DNA of 64,000 nt. It comes from Hemileia vastatrix. Its lineage: Eukaryota; Basidiomycota; Pucciniomycetes; Pucciniales; Zaghouaniaceae. Both the position numbers and the translations under genes were made by a program. A model generated the notes under the pieces. The model was not told the origin of the DNA. It worked only from the letters and a program-made list of their open reading frames with translations, and did not search any database. The DNA lies in the NCBI GenBank assembly GCA_030280995.1, contig JASXTE010000012.1, positions 6,395,001 to 6,459,000 of the forward strand. Direction: 5' to 3'. Shown one piece after another: positions 20,270-32,758 of this stretch; position 1 is the stretch's first letter, and every line of letters begins with the position of its first letter.

Positions 20270-22608
20270 CACTTTTTTTTTTTCAGATACATACTTATTT
20301 TAATTCAAACAGAGCATGTTTTTCTAAAACATAACAATAGAAATAAAGAGCCAAATTTAAGAAATGTTTAACCCCTTAATGTTAATAAAAATATAACTTA
20401 AAAAAAATATCTTTTCAGCCCGTTTTGAGTATGAAAAGTTCAAAAACTCAAAAATTATAAAATTAAAACAACAGATTTAAAAACAATCAGCAGTAATTTT
20501 TGAAATTTTCAGATTAGATCACATCTGTTGAATTAAAGGATAATGGTAATAAGCAATCAATTAGAAAATAGTTTAAAATAGGAAATCTGGTTGTGAATTA
20601 CATACTTAAGTGACAAAAATAAAAAATAAAAAATAAGAAAAGCTTTTTAAAAAAGAAATATAGCCATACATTGACATTTAAGCTCAATAAGGGCTCTTAA
20701 AAATTAGTTTATATGCCTGAAAGACTTTATCCTCAAAATAACATTCCAAGACACTGTGATAAATGGAAGGCATAAGGATTAAGGGTCTTAAACATGAGGT
20801 CAAACATTCTCTAATTTTATGCTAAGATCTGAACATATGTATACTAGGTGTTGACTAATCATGATAGGGGGACAAAGCGTATGAATGGCATAGATGTAAC
20901 CACAAAGGGGTGTGTTGAGGTATAAACATGCCATGCAAATACACCTGTCCCAGAAAGATGTATGTACTTCAAATAAAAAATACTTCATTTGTACCAAATT
21001 TGTGACATGTTTTAATGGTGTATATGCTAATGTTTGTGATGCCCTAAAATAAGAAAATTCAAAAAAAAAATCCAGCTATAAAGGACTAAGATTGTTAGTG
21101 TGTTAGCTCTAGCAAAAACTTCAGTGCATAAAACTGTTTTAAACTTGTATCTAAGTAACTTCAAGAAAAACTTAAATAATAATGAATTTATATCTATATA
21201 TCTCTCTCTATATATATATATAAGAATCTATATAATAATATTTTGTGGTTTTTGACCCATCCCTATTTTCTGGAATTCGCGCAGGGGCTCTAACTGACCC
21301 TGATTAACATAGGGCCGCGTGTCAGCTTCCCAAAGCCCAACCGATAATTTTCACTTCACATTGAATCCTATGCAGAGCATGGGTCACGTATGCTTGTGGC
21401 TAAATAAAGTATTTCAATATATTTACATCAATCTCAATCATTATAAGTAATAACAAATTTCATTAGTGAATCTATGTATACATATAATAAAAGATTACAA
21501 AAATATACTTGTACACTTTTGAGAGTAATTGGATCAAATCCTATTGAATACAAAAGGATGCACTTCATTGGGCCAAAGCCCAGCAGCATGCAGCAGCCTC
21601 TACCAGACATTCTAATTCCATATAGAATTCCATACAGAGCATGGATCACACTATACTGGCAATAAACAAATATCTAATTACTTGATGTATCATTTTTTAT
21701 ACTTTAAAATCAATGCAGGAGTCACAAAAATAACAATAGTAGTAGTAGTATTAAATAACACATAATAATGTAAGTTCTAAATATAAAGAAAATCACATAC
21801 ATACATCACTTATTTATAAAAAAAATTTTTTTAAAGAGAGTTTTTTTCCCTCTAACCAGCATCACTCCTTCAAAAAAAGCATCATGATCAAATAGAACTA
21901 TAATCCCTCAAGCTTTTCCTGATAAAAAATTGGATCAATCACCTTTCATTTATATATATATATATATATATCAAAAATCCTTTTTAAAAAGTAGAAAAAA
22001 ATCTATTAAAAAAATTCTTCACTTTACTTATAGTATTATTCTCTACTATATAATCTTTTTCTTTTTCTATTTCTTTTTATTTATATTTATATTTTATTTA
22101 GATTCTATATGGCTATGTGGTTTAAACACATATTTTTTACCATAAAGAGGTCCCTTTAAAGAACATCCCCCCACCCCCTCACCCCTCACATATCACCATC
22201 ATCCCCACATCATTCTCCATTTTTCTTATAATACATACATAAATCACAAGAAAAAAAATAAAAAGAAAGAAAAGAGAAAAACTTACAAAGCACAGTATCC
22301 CCTTCCCCCTCTCCATACCACCCCCTCAAAAAATAAATAAATAAATAACACTTTTAAAATTTGGTAGAGACTTTTGACTATCAAGTGTGCCTCACATCCC
22401 CTACCTTATTTTATTATTGTTTTTTCCCTCTTTTTCTTCTGTGGTAATAATAATATCTAAGTATTTAAAAATCTTTATCATGTCACTCCTTTCCTTTTAT
22501 TCTTATAATTATATATATATATATATAAAGAATCTCAACACAAAAATATCACACACAAAAATTAAAAAGTTAAAACCTTTTTCACACACACACACACATA
22601 TATATATT
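20270..22608. other. AT-rich intergenic DNA with microsatellites
   Basis: No supported gene. It holds TA repeats (about 21200-21225, 21953-21972, 22508-22528), AAAT repeats (22328-22346) and a CA/TA tract just before element C. A GC-richer patch at 21270-21400 and a related patch near 21560-21655 share a CATRSAGAGCATGGRTCAC-like segment, perhaps fragments of one old repeat. ORFs here are low-complexity. Confidence 0.55.
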
Positions 22609-22684
22609 AGGGGGTCTCAAACATTACCAAATACACCACAAAAACACACCACAAAAAAGGTACCAAACCCACTATCAAAAAATG

Positions 22685-22713
22685 AAATACACCTGCCCTG
22701 GACAGGTGTATTT
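22685..22713. repeat. Perfect hairpin near the left end of element C
   Basis: AAATACACCTG and CAGGTGTATTT form an 11-bp perfect inverted repeat around a 7-base centre. It could be a protein-binding palindrome; no other support. Confidence 0.5.
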
Positions 22714-22969
22714 CAAAAGCGTATTTGTCCCCAAACACATCTTCTTTTGAGGCAAACAAGTCATCAAAACACTTCCCTTCATCATCATCATTAGTCAGCA
22801 CTAGGTACAAAGATGCCAACACTAGGCACAAAAGAGCCAACACCTAGATTTTTTTCATCTAAACCTTAAGGGATTATTCATATGAGCAAGGTATATGACT
22901 TACCAGAACTTAATCAATCCCATAATCATACACTTACCTGTAATCTTTACCACTGTTCACTAAAATAAC

Positions 22970-23347
22970 ATGCCGCTTTCAGTCCACCATCAACTTGAGA
23001 TCACTGCTGCAGCTTTAGCTCTTGATCTAATGATTAACTCTGATACCAATTATGATGCAGAACTTGACTTGGATTTTATGTCCAAAATGTTGGAGAACCA
23101 CTACTTATTTCCTAAAACACCTTCCATATGACACCAACCTTGATATCACCTTGATGTTTTTTCCAACATTCCTGAAGCTAGCTTTCAACAGATGATTTGT
23201 ACAAATTTTTCTGGATTTATTAGTTTACTTGAATTGATTAAAGATCAGGTTTCTGTACACTGGATTACTTCCTGTCTCATATTCCACAATCTTCTTGTTA
23301 ACTTAAAAGATGGATGGAATGAGCTTTATGAAGATGAGATTCCCTGA
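22970..23347 (+). pseudogene. Harbinger-like transposase N-terminus (element C)
   Basis: From ATG 22970 the frame reads MPLSVHHQLEITAAALALDL, an acidic patch (NSDTNYDAELDLDF), MLENHYLFPKTPSI, then TGA, and after it EASFQQMICTNFSGFISLLE followed by LIKDQVSV. This matches the order in A and B (acidic patch, LPRKPQ, PSFRxLFRTSxExFLxLLELI). Two stops, a TGA closing this segment and no catalytic domain follow, so it is a remnant. Confidence 0.65.
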
Positions 23348-24169
23348 TACACCTCCACCAATAGAATGTAACAGTACTTCTTTGTCTCAACCCAGTTCTA
23401 TGTGTGCTAAAATACTACCAATCACCCTTTTTCATTTTGAGGGCCTAACTTAACTGATTTAAAATTTTGTTTTTTGTGTAATAATTTTTGCCATTGAAAT
23501 TCCCCAGTTTCTCAGTTTCATTTGTTTTGGTTCAGCTCCATGGACTTGAAATGGCATAAAATTTGCAAACACATAAAATTTCTAAGATTCTGTCTCACTA
23601 AGATATTTCATCTTCTCTTCATCTCTAACTTCATCATTCATTGTTGGTTCTGATACTTCTCACTTCACAGCACTCAAAGTAAGTCACTTTCTCATTTTTT
23701 TAATTTAATTGCTACTTGAAATGTCTTATTTCTTGTCTCTTTTTTTGTTTTTCTTTTTTTATCATTTTTTTTATTTTGAGTGCTGACTTATCTGCTCTTA
23801 TTTCCCTTTCCCCCATTTTTTCCCCATTTTTTCTTGTTCTCATTCATTTTTATTCTTGATTTATTGACTTTTTGGTGTTTTTTGCTCATTTTTAGGCATT
23901 TTCACTTTTTTGGCCTTTTTCTTTGCAAAATTGCTTCAAAATCATTTGAAAACAATTTGTAAACATTTTCCAAGAAATTTCCACTTACGTTGAGGTGTTT
24001 TTTGGTATTTTATTTTGTTAAAACCTTCCAGAAACATTTTCCAAGCATATCTCAGTGAATTTTAGGTGTTTTGAGGCTATTTTAGGTCTATTTTTTCACT
24101 AAATCAATTTGGAAATGCTTGGAAACCATTGGAAACAATTCAGAAACATTTTAAAAGCATTTTAAAGCA

Positions 24170-24410
24170 TTTTAAAGTTGTTTTGGAACTTTTTTGGACA
24201 ATTTTTGGAACTTTTTTTTGGCCCTTTTTGCCACTTTTCTGGAATCCTTTTGGCACTTTTCTGGAAATTTTCGGGGAAGTTTTAGGAGACTTTCAGGACA
24301 CTTTTTAGAAAATTTTGGAACAATCTTTGAGTAATTTTGGGACTCTATTTTGGCAACTTTTGGGACTCTTTTGTTGAACACTTGGGACTCATTTTTTGGG
24401 ACTTTTATAT
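24170..24410. repeat. Degenerate short-period repeat (TTTTGGNACTTTT-like)
   Basis: About 240 bp made of imperfect copies of a roughly 12-25-base theme, TTTTGG(G/C)ACTTTTNTGG. The complementary strand gives a Lys/Ser/Pro-rich pseudo-ORF, which I take as an artefact of the repeat. Confidence 0.6.
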
Positions 24411-25216
24411 TCTGGTAGTTTGAGGAGAGCTTTTTAGGTAAGTTTTATCCAACTTTGATTAAGTATGGGGTGTAATATATTTTGTCAAATTTTATTTTAA
24501 TATCATGAATTAACCTTTTACAAGTAATATATGATACTCTACTTACCTAAATTAATGAGCCATCAGGCTGTGTGTTGTATAATGGTAGTCATGAGGAAAT
24601 TTGTTTTTCTCATGAGGTTCATGTATACATTTGTGTTTGTTTTCATTGACTTTAGTCACAGACAATTTCCACTCACAGTTTTACATGAATTGTTGTTAAT
24701 TTAGGTTTGTTACTTATCTTATAAGACTTTTTTACATGTTAATTTATTCAATGAACATAAATTTTGGAAATCTATGCCCCTACTTCAATAAAATACAGGG
24801 GAGGGTATTGCCATTTTTTTGTATTAAATGTTTTTCTGACTTAGAAAAAAAATGGAGATCCCCACCCCCTGCTATGGTAAATAGAAGGGGAAGGTGTTTC
24901 CAAAAAAGAGATCTGACATAAACTTTTTTGACTTAGATATAATTTGGTGGTCAAAGAAAGCAAAAGAAAAGAATCTGTTAGTATTTTGGAAAAAATAAAA
25001 GAAAGTGATAAATCCAAGACAAGAGAAAAGTTTCTAAACATAATTGATGAAAAAATAGAAAGTATGATTGAAAGAGTAGGATCTAGATTATTAAATATAA
25101 GTAGTTTATTTAGACAAAAAAAATTTGAGTTTAAAAATCTAAGGAAGGAGATATGTGAATTGTTGAAAGAATTTCATGTTGATATTAAATAAGAACTTGA
25201 GAAAAAATGTATTAAT

Positions 25217-25416
25217 AGGGGGTATCAAAGTTAGAAATCTTCCATTTCAAAATACCTATATTTTCCACCAAATCAACCATGATTATTTTTTTAAAATATA
25301 GAATATTGTGCCCCAAAAACACCTTTTTACTGAGAAATGATGTCAAGTTTGTAGCTTTCTTTTTGTGTTGTGAGATACCTCTTAAATAATTAAAAATTTA
25401 TGACTTTGATACCCCT
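25217..25416. mobile_element. Harbinger-like MITE (200 bp) nested in element C
   Basis: Ends AGGGGGTATCAAAGT and ACTTTGATACCCCT are inverted copies, with one G:C pair lost at the right. Flanks are AAT (25214-25216) and AAA (25417-25419), a near-perfect 3-bp duplication. No coding sequence. The terminal sequence is closer to elements D and E than to its host C. Confidence 0.75.
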
Positions 25417-25429
25417 AAATATTTACTTG

Positions 25430-26690
25430 ATTTTAACTAAGTAAAGGAAGCAACTCTTTAATATCAGAATTTGACTTATTTGCATTAACACTGGCAAGTA
25501 AAAAAGCTTGATATCTTGATTTTTCAGCATCAAGTTGCTTCGCTTTTAATTCATCAGCCTGTAACTGAATTTTGGTGTTTTCCAATTGAAATTGATTATT
25601 TTTGAATTTTTCATCATCCTCTTTCTGAATACTAACCTTCTCCCTCTCCAAATCTAAATGATATTTCTAAATTTCTAAAAAAATTTCTTCCTTTGATTAT
25701 GAATGAAACCACTTCTTTTCCTCAAAAAGTAGTTGACTTTCTGCAGTTTTTTCATGAGACTCCAACTTCATGATTTTAATTTGTGCTTGTTCTTTTTCTG
25801 CAACAAGTTTGAATTTTAAGAGTAAGAGAAATAAATTAAGAAAAATTATTTAGTCCAAACAAAATTAAAAAAAATAAACTTGTTTGCGTTTATTAACAAT
25901 CTCCCCATAAGCAGAAAAAACAGCCTTTGACATTGGTTGAGTTGTCCCAAAACTAGCAGAAGCTCTTTGCTTGAGTCTGTTGCTAGGAGGGGTTAGTTCT
26001 TTATCACCTAATCTTTCATTTTCAGCTATGTCCTTTAAAATTTCTAGATATTATGAGGCTTGGGTATGGTTTATACATGGGGAGTAAATTAGCACAACAA
26101 AAGAAAAAATAATAGCAAAAGTAGTTTAGTCTTACTACCATTAGCTCATCAAGCTCAGTGTCAGAATATACAGATGTTTCTCCAAATTCTGGAGATTCAA
26201 GTGAAGGATCTAAAGGAAAATCTTGACTATTCATATGACACTCAGAAATTCTTGGGTCTTGACTCATGTGCAAGGGGTTGAAATTGGGCCTTTGTCAAAA
26301 TAGTTTGTCCATTTGATCATAAAGATGACACATAGAGTTGAGTTTTTCAGAAACAGATGTGATTCAATGCTTTTCATCATCTTCAGTAACTCCAAAACCA
26401 GTTGAAGAAGAAGCCATCTTTACTTTCTTGAATTTTTTTTGTTTTTGAATTTTTCCCTCATTTTCTTTGTTGTCAAATCCATCCTACCTTTAGTTTTTGA
26501 TTTCAACTCCACTTCCATTAGATTAAAGCCACTCAATTTTGATGCGGGCAGATGACCAAATTTAATGGACTTTGCACAGGCAAAACAGGCATCAAAATTA
26601 GATTTAATTTTCAGCCAGTTAATTACAATCTGAAGGTCAGACAGTTTAAATTGATTAAATTTTTGAGAAGTAGAATTTGGGTGAGGCATG
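25430..26690 (-). pseudogene. Myb/SANT-like protein gene of element C
   Basis: The minus strand starts MPHPNSTSQKFNQFKLSDLQ, then IVINWLKIKSNFDACFACAK and ASKLSGFNLMEVELKSKTKG, matching the DNA-binding N-terminus of the B protein. A stop follows and then GFGV, SVSEKLNSM, and ESPEFGETSVYSDTELDELM. The last part is a Lys/Gln/Glu-rich coiled coil (EREKVSIQKEDDEKF ... LLASVNANKSNSDIKELLPL) ending at TAA near 25433. Introns are likely at the same places as in B. In PIF/Harbinger elements such proteins bind element ends and help the transposase enter the nucleus; here the gene is broken by stops. Confidence 0.65.
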
Positions 26691-27149
26691 ATAAATTAAC
26701 ACTAAACAATGACATTAGTGAAAAAAGAAAGTTTTGTTGAAGAAAAGGAGAAACTAAATTTTTTTTTTAGATATTTATGATGCCTTGTATAAAAATAAGA
26801 GGCTGTGAGTAAAGAAATTTTAGCTGGAAAATTTTCTAAAAAACAGAATAAAATGTAATAGACTTACTGTGGTGTGAAAGAGAAAAATTTGATTTGGAAA
26901 TGAACTGGGGAGAAGAGTTGTGACATGGAGTATATGGGTGAGGATGAAAGGAAGGTGATTCACAGCTGATTGGGAGGATGTGGTTACTTGTGGGCTGAGT
27001 TGTGGTTAAGAAAATTGTACCAAAGTAGGATGTATTTTACCCAATGTTTGAGACCCCAAGTACCAAATCAGTCATGTTTCATGGCATTTTTGTGTGGTGT
27101 TTCTCAAATGAAACACGCTAGGTGTGTTTGGTAATTCTTGAGACCCCCT

Positions 27150-27528
27150 ATTAAATATGATCTTATTCCTAAGTGTCTTCACACTCATTCTAAGCTTAGA
27201 TGAATTATAGAGGTTGTTGTTAAAATTGATTGATTTAAGTAATCAAGAATATGTATTCATAAACCTGTGTATGAGGTGAAAATAGATTCTAATCTTCTAG
27301 TAGAAAGAAATTATATATTTGAATTTCCAATTACTACCTTCTCCTCTGTCTTTATTATAGTATATATACAAGTTCAATTATGTATTAACCATAACTACAG
27401 TTGATAAGTGTAATACTAGTAGCCTTATAATATTGATACACTCAATCCTTATAACCTTGTTTTTATGCTTGATCTGTAGTAGTACATCAGTAACAGAGCT
27501 CCAGGAAGAGTCATTTTATTACTTTACA
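27150..27528. other. Flank between element C and the Copia element
   Basis: No gene seen. From 27477 a partial copy of the Copia LTR end (TGTAGTAGTACATCAGTAAC) lies 52 bp before the true LTR, either a duplicated LTR end or a broken solo LTR. Confidence 0.55.
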
Positions 27529-27627
27529 TGTAGTAGTACGTCAGTGACAGAGCTTCAAAAAGAATTGGAGTTAGTCAGTAGTGCTCAATACAGTCTTTAT
27601 ACAAGGATTATGTGATAGATAAGTACA
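27529..27627 (-). repeat. Copia 3' LTR (99 bp)
   Basis: Shares CATCAGTGACAGAGCT-like core, GTTAGTCAG and ATACAAGGAT with the other LTR. It is among the shortest LTRs, in the size range of TRIM-like elements, but the interior is coding. Confidence 0.75.
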
Positions 27628-27649
27628 TTAAAGACCCCCACTTTTCTGC

Positions 27650-29260
27650 CACTGTGAAAAATACTAGAAGAGATAATAAAAAAAACTTATGAGATAAGAT
27701 GGAAAGTAAAATAAAAGAGAGAAATAAAAATCAAGTTACACCTAAATTGTGCCACTTTTCAACCATTAAAATTGGACCAACATTTTTTATTAATAAGTCA
27801 GAATACTTCACTTTGCCAGGAACCCACTCTAATACCAAATTCTTTTTATACAGTTTTTCATTAACTAAGAAGAAGTATCTATCAGAATATTGTGTTCTCT
27901 TGTTTAAAGGGTTGTTTTTTGAAGACACTACTTCATTTTTGTTGTTGCATCTCAAAGTGACACTTGAAACCCATCCACATATATTGGACAGGAGTTTAAA
28001 GATCCATATGCTATCTTTTGTATCTTGACACATAGAAATGCATTCTGAAAAACATGTGGAATCAGCAACAGTTTCTTTTCATTTAGAGGACCATAATATT
28101 GGGCATCCATTAAGATAAAGGATGTGACCACTCATGGATCTTTCCCAATCACTGCTGAAAGAGGCACCTGAATATGTGGCTAGCTTAGGGTATGATGATA
28201 ATTTAGGATATAGAAGTAGTTTGAGATATTTGGTGTTTTTTAGATATTTTAGAAGGTTTCAAAAAGCTTTCCATTGATGACTCAAAGTTTTGGAAGAGAA
28301 CATTTCAAGGAAATTGATGGCAAACAAAAAATGGACATGTAGAAGTAGCTATGTAGTTAAGACTTCCAATAATGGAAAGAAATTCATTAGATCTGATACC
28401 TACATCATCCAGTTTTTCCAAATTCAATATGAGATTTGAAGGCAAAGGTGTTTTGTTCTTCAAATTTCCTGGATTGTGATCCTTCAATACCTTTTCAATT
28501 AGCCTATGACAATCAAGTTTAAAACCCTTTTTCATGTGTTTCACATCCATTCACACTATGCTATCCAAGCTCTCCAACCATTTTACCTCCAGGCCCCCCC
28601 ATTCAGTCCCCTTTCTAGCTTCTTTAGTACCTCCTCACTTCTGCCTGTCACTATTCCATCATCCACATGTAACTGAAATACACCCTTTAAATTTCCATCA
28701 GAGAGAATATATATACTGGTATCATATTGACTTTAAATATATCCCATTTGTCTCAGATTTTCAGAAATATGTATACACCAGCACCAGGCTGCTTGTTGTG
28801 GTGCCATAAAGTGCTTTGTAAAATTTCATAACATTGTTGGGTTTAGATAGAATAATTACTGGAAGTGGTTCAATCCATAGGTCTTCCTCAATGTTGCTAG
28901 GTAAATATGTGGCAGTTAAATCAAAAGACCATACTTTCCACCCTTACATGGCTTCTAGAGTGAGAAAGATTAATTGGGAAGCAAACATGGCTGTAAGGGG
29001 AGATATTCTCCTTATAATCAATACCCTCACATTGTTTGAAGAATTTATGAAAAAATTTTGTCTTGATTTTCAACAGAGGACTTATGGGTTGAGTTCTTCA
29101 GAGCAAAGACTCATTTGCTTTTCAGGGGAATGACATTAGGAGAGGAGGATAAAATTCTTACCAAATTTTCAGCCATGACATATTATGAATTTCATTTTCA
29201 CATTCTGTTTTCCAATCACTTTCTTGAAGAGAGTTCATTGCCTGCTTGTACGTGGTCAGA
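27650..29260 (-). pseudogene. Copia RT-RNase H remnant
   Basis: Minus-strand pieces include DWKTECENEI (start of the RT), EGIDYKENISPYSHVCFP, a YGTTTS-type segment where a YG(L/I)KQAPR block is expected, and a late HxLIEKVLKDH, KTPLPSNLILNLE and SIIGSLNYIATSTCP block that is characteristic of the Copia RT-RNase H connection. The catalytic YVDD box was not found intact. Many stops interrupt the frame. Confidence 0.72.
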
Positions 29261-29299
29261 ATTGGAATAGGTAAATGTGAAGCAGAATTTTGCATAGTT

Positions 29300-30480
29300 T
29301 TAATGTCATTATCTTGATCATCAATTTATTCCTCAGCAGTAAAACCACGTAAACATAGTGAATTGATAATTGAGTCAATTGAGCCATTTTTTGGTGACAG
29401 AGTAGGTTGGAATTTCAGATTGTGAGAAGTTTGATCACCAGCAGGACGTTTTTCAATTTCTGATTCAAATAGGTTACCACTCTCTTCATGCCAAAATAAT
29501 CAACCATACTTATTGCATGAGTGACCTACTGCTCTCCACTCAATAGCTCTATTTTCCAGTTTGGATCTCACCTCTTTATGTATATGTACATAAGCCTTCT
29601 CTCTAAATGTTATTATATTGTTGAAGTTTGGTTTGGTATCAAAAACCATTTGAAGAGGAGTAGAGGACATGATTTTGCTGTTTGGGATCTGCTTATGAAT
29701 AAAAGAATCCCATTGATAAGCAAGACCCTAGAAGTATTTGGGTAAGTTATTTGCTAGAAGAGATGTCTGAGACATATCTCTGACTTTCCTATTGAAATGT
29801 TTGGGAGTGCCATTGTGTTTGGGATGGTGTGGCATGGTTACTTCATGCACAGAACCAATGGAGGAGAGAAAGTTTTTCAGTGAATTACTATGCAATTCTC
29901 TTCCATTGTTTCAAAGAACTAAGATCCTTTTTCCAGTAACAGTAGTTAACTTATTATGAAATGTATTAAATGCCTCCATGGTATCACTTTTATGTTTAAG
30001 CATGAATACTTCACCATATGTGGAGTAATATTCCCTGAAGAGAGCCACATACTTATACCCCCCCATAGCAGTATCTTTGATTGTTTAAATAAAATCACCA
30101 ACTACCAAAGATAACATATCTTCTGGGAAAATTTGACATTGAGCTGTATTCTTTCTCATGCTCTTGGAAATAATGCAGTCAGTACAGTCAATTTTACCCT
30201 TTGAGAATTCAGCTGGTATTCCAGGTCCAAGATTGTGTTGAATGAGCTTGAACAGAACCCAATCACTGATATTCCAAAGTCATCAATTCCAATCAAGAAA
30301 AGAACCAGACGCTGCATATGGGCAATGAGTTGTGACAGAGTTAACATCATTAATAAAAAGATTAGAGAGGGAAAAATTGGTAGCAAGCACAGTAGGGAGG
30401 CAATGAGGAATAAGGTGAAAAAGAATTTATATTGGGAGCAGCAATATATTTATCACATTTAATTGTATTTACAGTCCATA
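29300..30480 (-). pseudogene. Copia integrase remnant
   Basis: Minus strand: GKIDCTDCIISKSMRKN (zinc-binding CxxC), VVGDFI, GGYKYVALFREYYSTYGEVF, NNGRELHSNSLKNFLSSIGS and PHHPKHNGTPKHFNRKVRDM. This is the Copia integrase core, but the D of SDNGREF and the E of the NGxxERxNR motif are replaced (NNGRE, NGTPKHFNR), so the DDE triad is lost. Confidence 0.75.
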
Positions 30481-30481
30481 T

Positions 30482-30949
30482 CTATGTATCAATATCAATA
30501 TTTCCTAGGAGGATGTCAACATGATCATATGTAATAATGAAGTTTTTATCATGTGAAATATTGAATTTAATCCCAGCTTTTACCATATCAAGCAGAGAAA
30601 TTAGAGTCATCCTAGCTTTAGGACAGAAAAAGAAACTCTGAACAACCAGTTTGAAGTTTAAGCCTACCAGAGTAAAATTGCCCATACCAACAATAAAAGA
30701 AGGTGTAAAAAAAGTTACAACTTTTACAGGAATCTTTGTTACTAATTTTTGATAATTGGAAAGTATATTTTTGTCACCAGTGACATAGTGTGTTGAACCT
30801 GAGTCAATTATTGTGTGAGATTCAGATCCAGATGGTTTTTTAATCCATTCAACACTTTTTAAATCAATTTGACCAATAGAAGTAGCAAGCACCTTTAAAG
30901 ATAATGAATCTGTTTCTATAATTTTATCATCAAAATCTGCTAAAAACAC
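30482..30949 (-). pseudogene. Copia protease and pre-integrase segment
   Basis: A 155-codon open frame holds HTIIDSGSTHYVTGDKNI, the Copia aspartic-protease signature with intact DSG, and then FKLVVQSFFFCPKARMTLIS and LLDMVKAGIKF, as in the pre-integrase region. This is the best-preserved part of the element. Confidence 0.85.
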
Positions 30950-32060
30950 TCTATTTTTACCTTTTGTATTTACTGAAGTTTTTTTTATTTTGTTGAGATT
31001 TTTTTATTTTCACCTGAAATTCAAAATACATCTTCAACACCAAATTGTAGAAGGTTGACCTAGTGTTGTAAAGACATTCTTGCTGAAGATCTTTTGTTGC
31101 ACCACAATCAAAACAGTGACATTGTGCATTAGGTGTTTTATAGGAGTAAAGTCAAGGTAATTGATTCATCCAGCTTTGAAAATCATTAACTTTGATATTG
31201 GAAATATTTGGTGATTCCCGAGATTTTCAAAGGTGAGTCAGATTTGATTCCACATTGAGCATCACAATGAGAACATTTTCAGGTGTCATTTGAAGAGCCT
31301 CTCCACATGCTTCAATGGCATGACACATGTCATTAAAAAGGTCTGAATTAGAGAGTGGAATAAGGATGTGGGCCATGATTGACTTGATTGGGTCATTGGT
31401 CAATTAGAAGCTTTTTTGGATCATAAAATCAATTGGTTCAGTAACAAGTTCCCAATGTTTGGTGACAGAGACAAAAGGTTGAAAAGAGATTTCCAGGAGA
31501 GATTTAAATGAAGAAAGTTGATATGTCTGAGTGGACTGATTAAATTTTATATATAGAACAAGGTAGGCAGTCTTACATGAGCATGAAGGGGGAATCTGAC
31601 ATTGTATTGGGATTTAAATTGTTCCAAAAAAATGATAGTCTTAGCTAAATTGGTCTGGAATATCATTTTCAGGCCAAGTAAGATCTTCAAAGGCATATGA
31701 TGAAGACCCAATGTAATCATTAATAGTTAACTGGATGTTCCAATCCCCAGTTATTCCCATTTAATCCATTAGCTCATAGTTTCTGAATGCCACTGGTTGC
31801 TTTTGTAACTGCAGCTATGTATTTTTCAAAATGTTAAAGGTCATCAAGTGAAGGAGTGGAGAGGATGAGACATGGAAGTAGAGGGACTGTGATTGGACGC
31901 CATTGGTGAATTTCATGAAGGAAGATGAGGTGGGTCTCAAGACACAGAAGCTGAAGAGGTAGTTTGGGGTGGGTGCTCCTTAAGATCAGGAGGAAATAGC
32001 TGGAGAAGGTGATAGATGAACAAGCACAAGACTTATTCTGGACACCAGGCATGAAAAAAA
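30950..32060 (-). pseudogene. Copia gag remnant
   Basis: Minus-strand pieces read WNIQLTINDYIGSSSYAFED, EPIDFMIQKS, IMAHILIPLSNSDLFNDMCH and CHCFDCGATKDLQQECL. These correspond to UBN2-type gag segments followed by a degraded zinc-knuckle region. Frames alternate and stops are frequent. Confidence 0.55.
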
Positions 32061-32290
32061 AGAATAAACAGGAGGGTGAAGTTGGGGAAAAGTAAGGGGG
32101 GAATAGTTGGGAAAGTTAAGGAAGTAGGAGGAAAAAAAGTGGGGAAATTCTGAATTCAGGGAACAATATTGGTCACCTCAGTGTAGTGACTCATGAGTTT
32201 ATAAAATTGAGAAATGTGCTGGACAGGATTCCCATCACAGTAGCAAGTGCAGAATTATTTAATGATGAGTGCACAAAGGGTCCCATAAAC

Positions 32291-32389
32291 TGTAGTAGCA
32301 CATCAGTGACAGAGCTCCAAGAAGAATTAGAGTTAGTCAGATGTGCTCACTAAAGTCTATATACAAGGATCTCATGGTAGCTAAGTACA
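32291..32389 (-). repeat. Copia 5' LTR (99 bp)
   Basis: Minus strand TGTACTTAGC...GCTACTACA. It is followed inward by GTTTATGGGACCC, in which TGGGACCC could be the primer site. Confidence 0.75.
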
Positions 32390-32758
32390 TAACATGATCA
32401 TAATTATAATACAGATTTTCCACAGCATGAATAAGGAGGATGGACATCTTACCAATCAGAGCATGAAAAATCTATAATAGATGTATTCTATTATAAAATT
32501 GCATAATAGCAATTCTACTATGCACAATGGACTATTATCTATTATTCTATTATTGAAAGTGAATAATATATCTATTGAAATAATAGCTATTCTATTATTC
32601 ATACACCAATTTCCACACAAATACGTAATTTCATGTATCATATTGAATACAAAACACTGCAACAACTCAACTTCCAGTTGGGTTGAAGTTTTTTAGTTGT
32701 GGTAGCTTCATAGCAATTGTTTTAGACTTGCCTATATTATAAATCTTAGAGTTTAAAA

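Larger units (their letters stand above)
22609..27149 (+). mobile_element. Harbinger-like element C
   Basis: The ends AGGGGGTCTCAAACATTACC and CTTGAGACCCCCT are inverted copies over about 25 bp, with ATT on both sides (22606-22608, 27150-27152). Inside: a broken plus-sense transposase N-terminus, a pyrimidine-rich and degenerate-repeat middle, the AATAAA-bearing repeat block (about 24784-24920), a nested 200-bp MITE and a minus-sense Myb/SANT-like gene. It is diverged from A and B and non-autonomous. Confidence 0.85.
27529..32389 (-). mobile_element. Decayed Ty1/Copia retrotransposon with 99-bp LTRs
   Basis: Direct repeats of 99 bp at 27529-27627 and 32291-32389 start TGTA and end CTACTACA on the minus strand, flanked by TTACA and TAACA. 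On the minus strand the order is gag, protease, integrase, RT and RNase H, the Copia order. The tract GGCAGAAAAGTGGGGGTCTT next to the 3' LTR is a good polypurine tract. Nearly every domain is interrupted by stops and frameshifts. Confidence 0.85.

Noticed and set aside
22607..22843. 78-codon hydrophobic ORF at the left end of element C
   Set aside because: It overlaps the terminal repeat and hairpin and has no counterpart in A, B or D.
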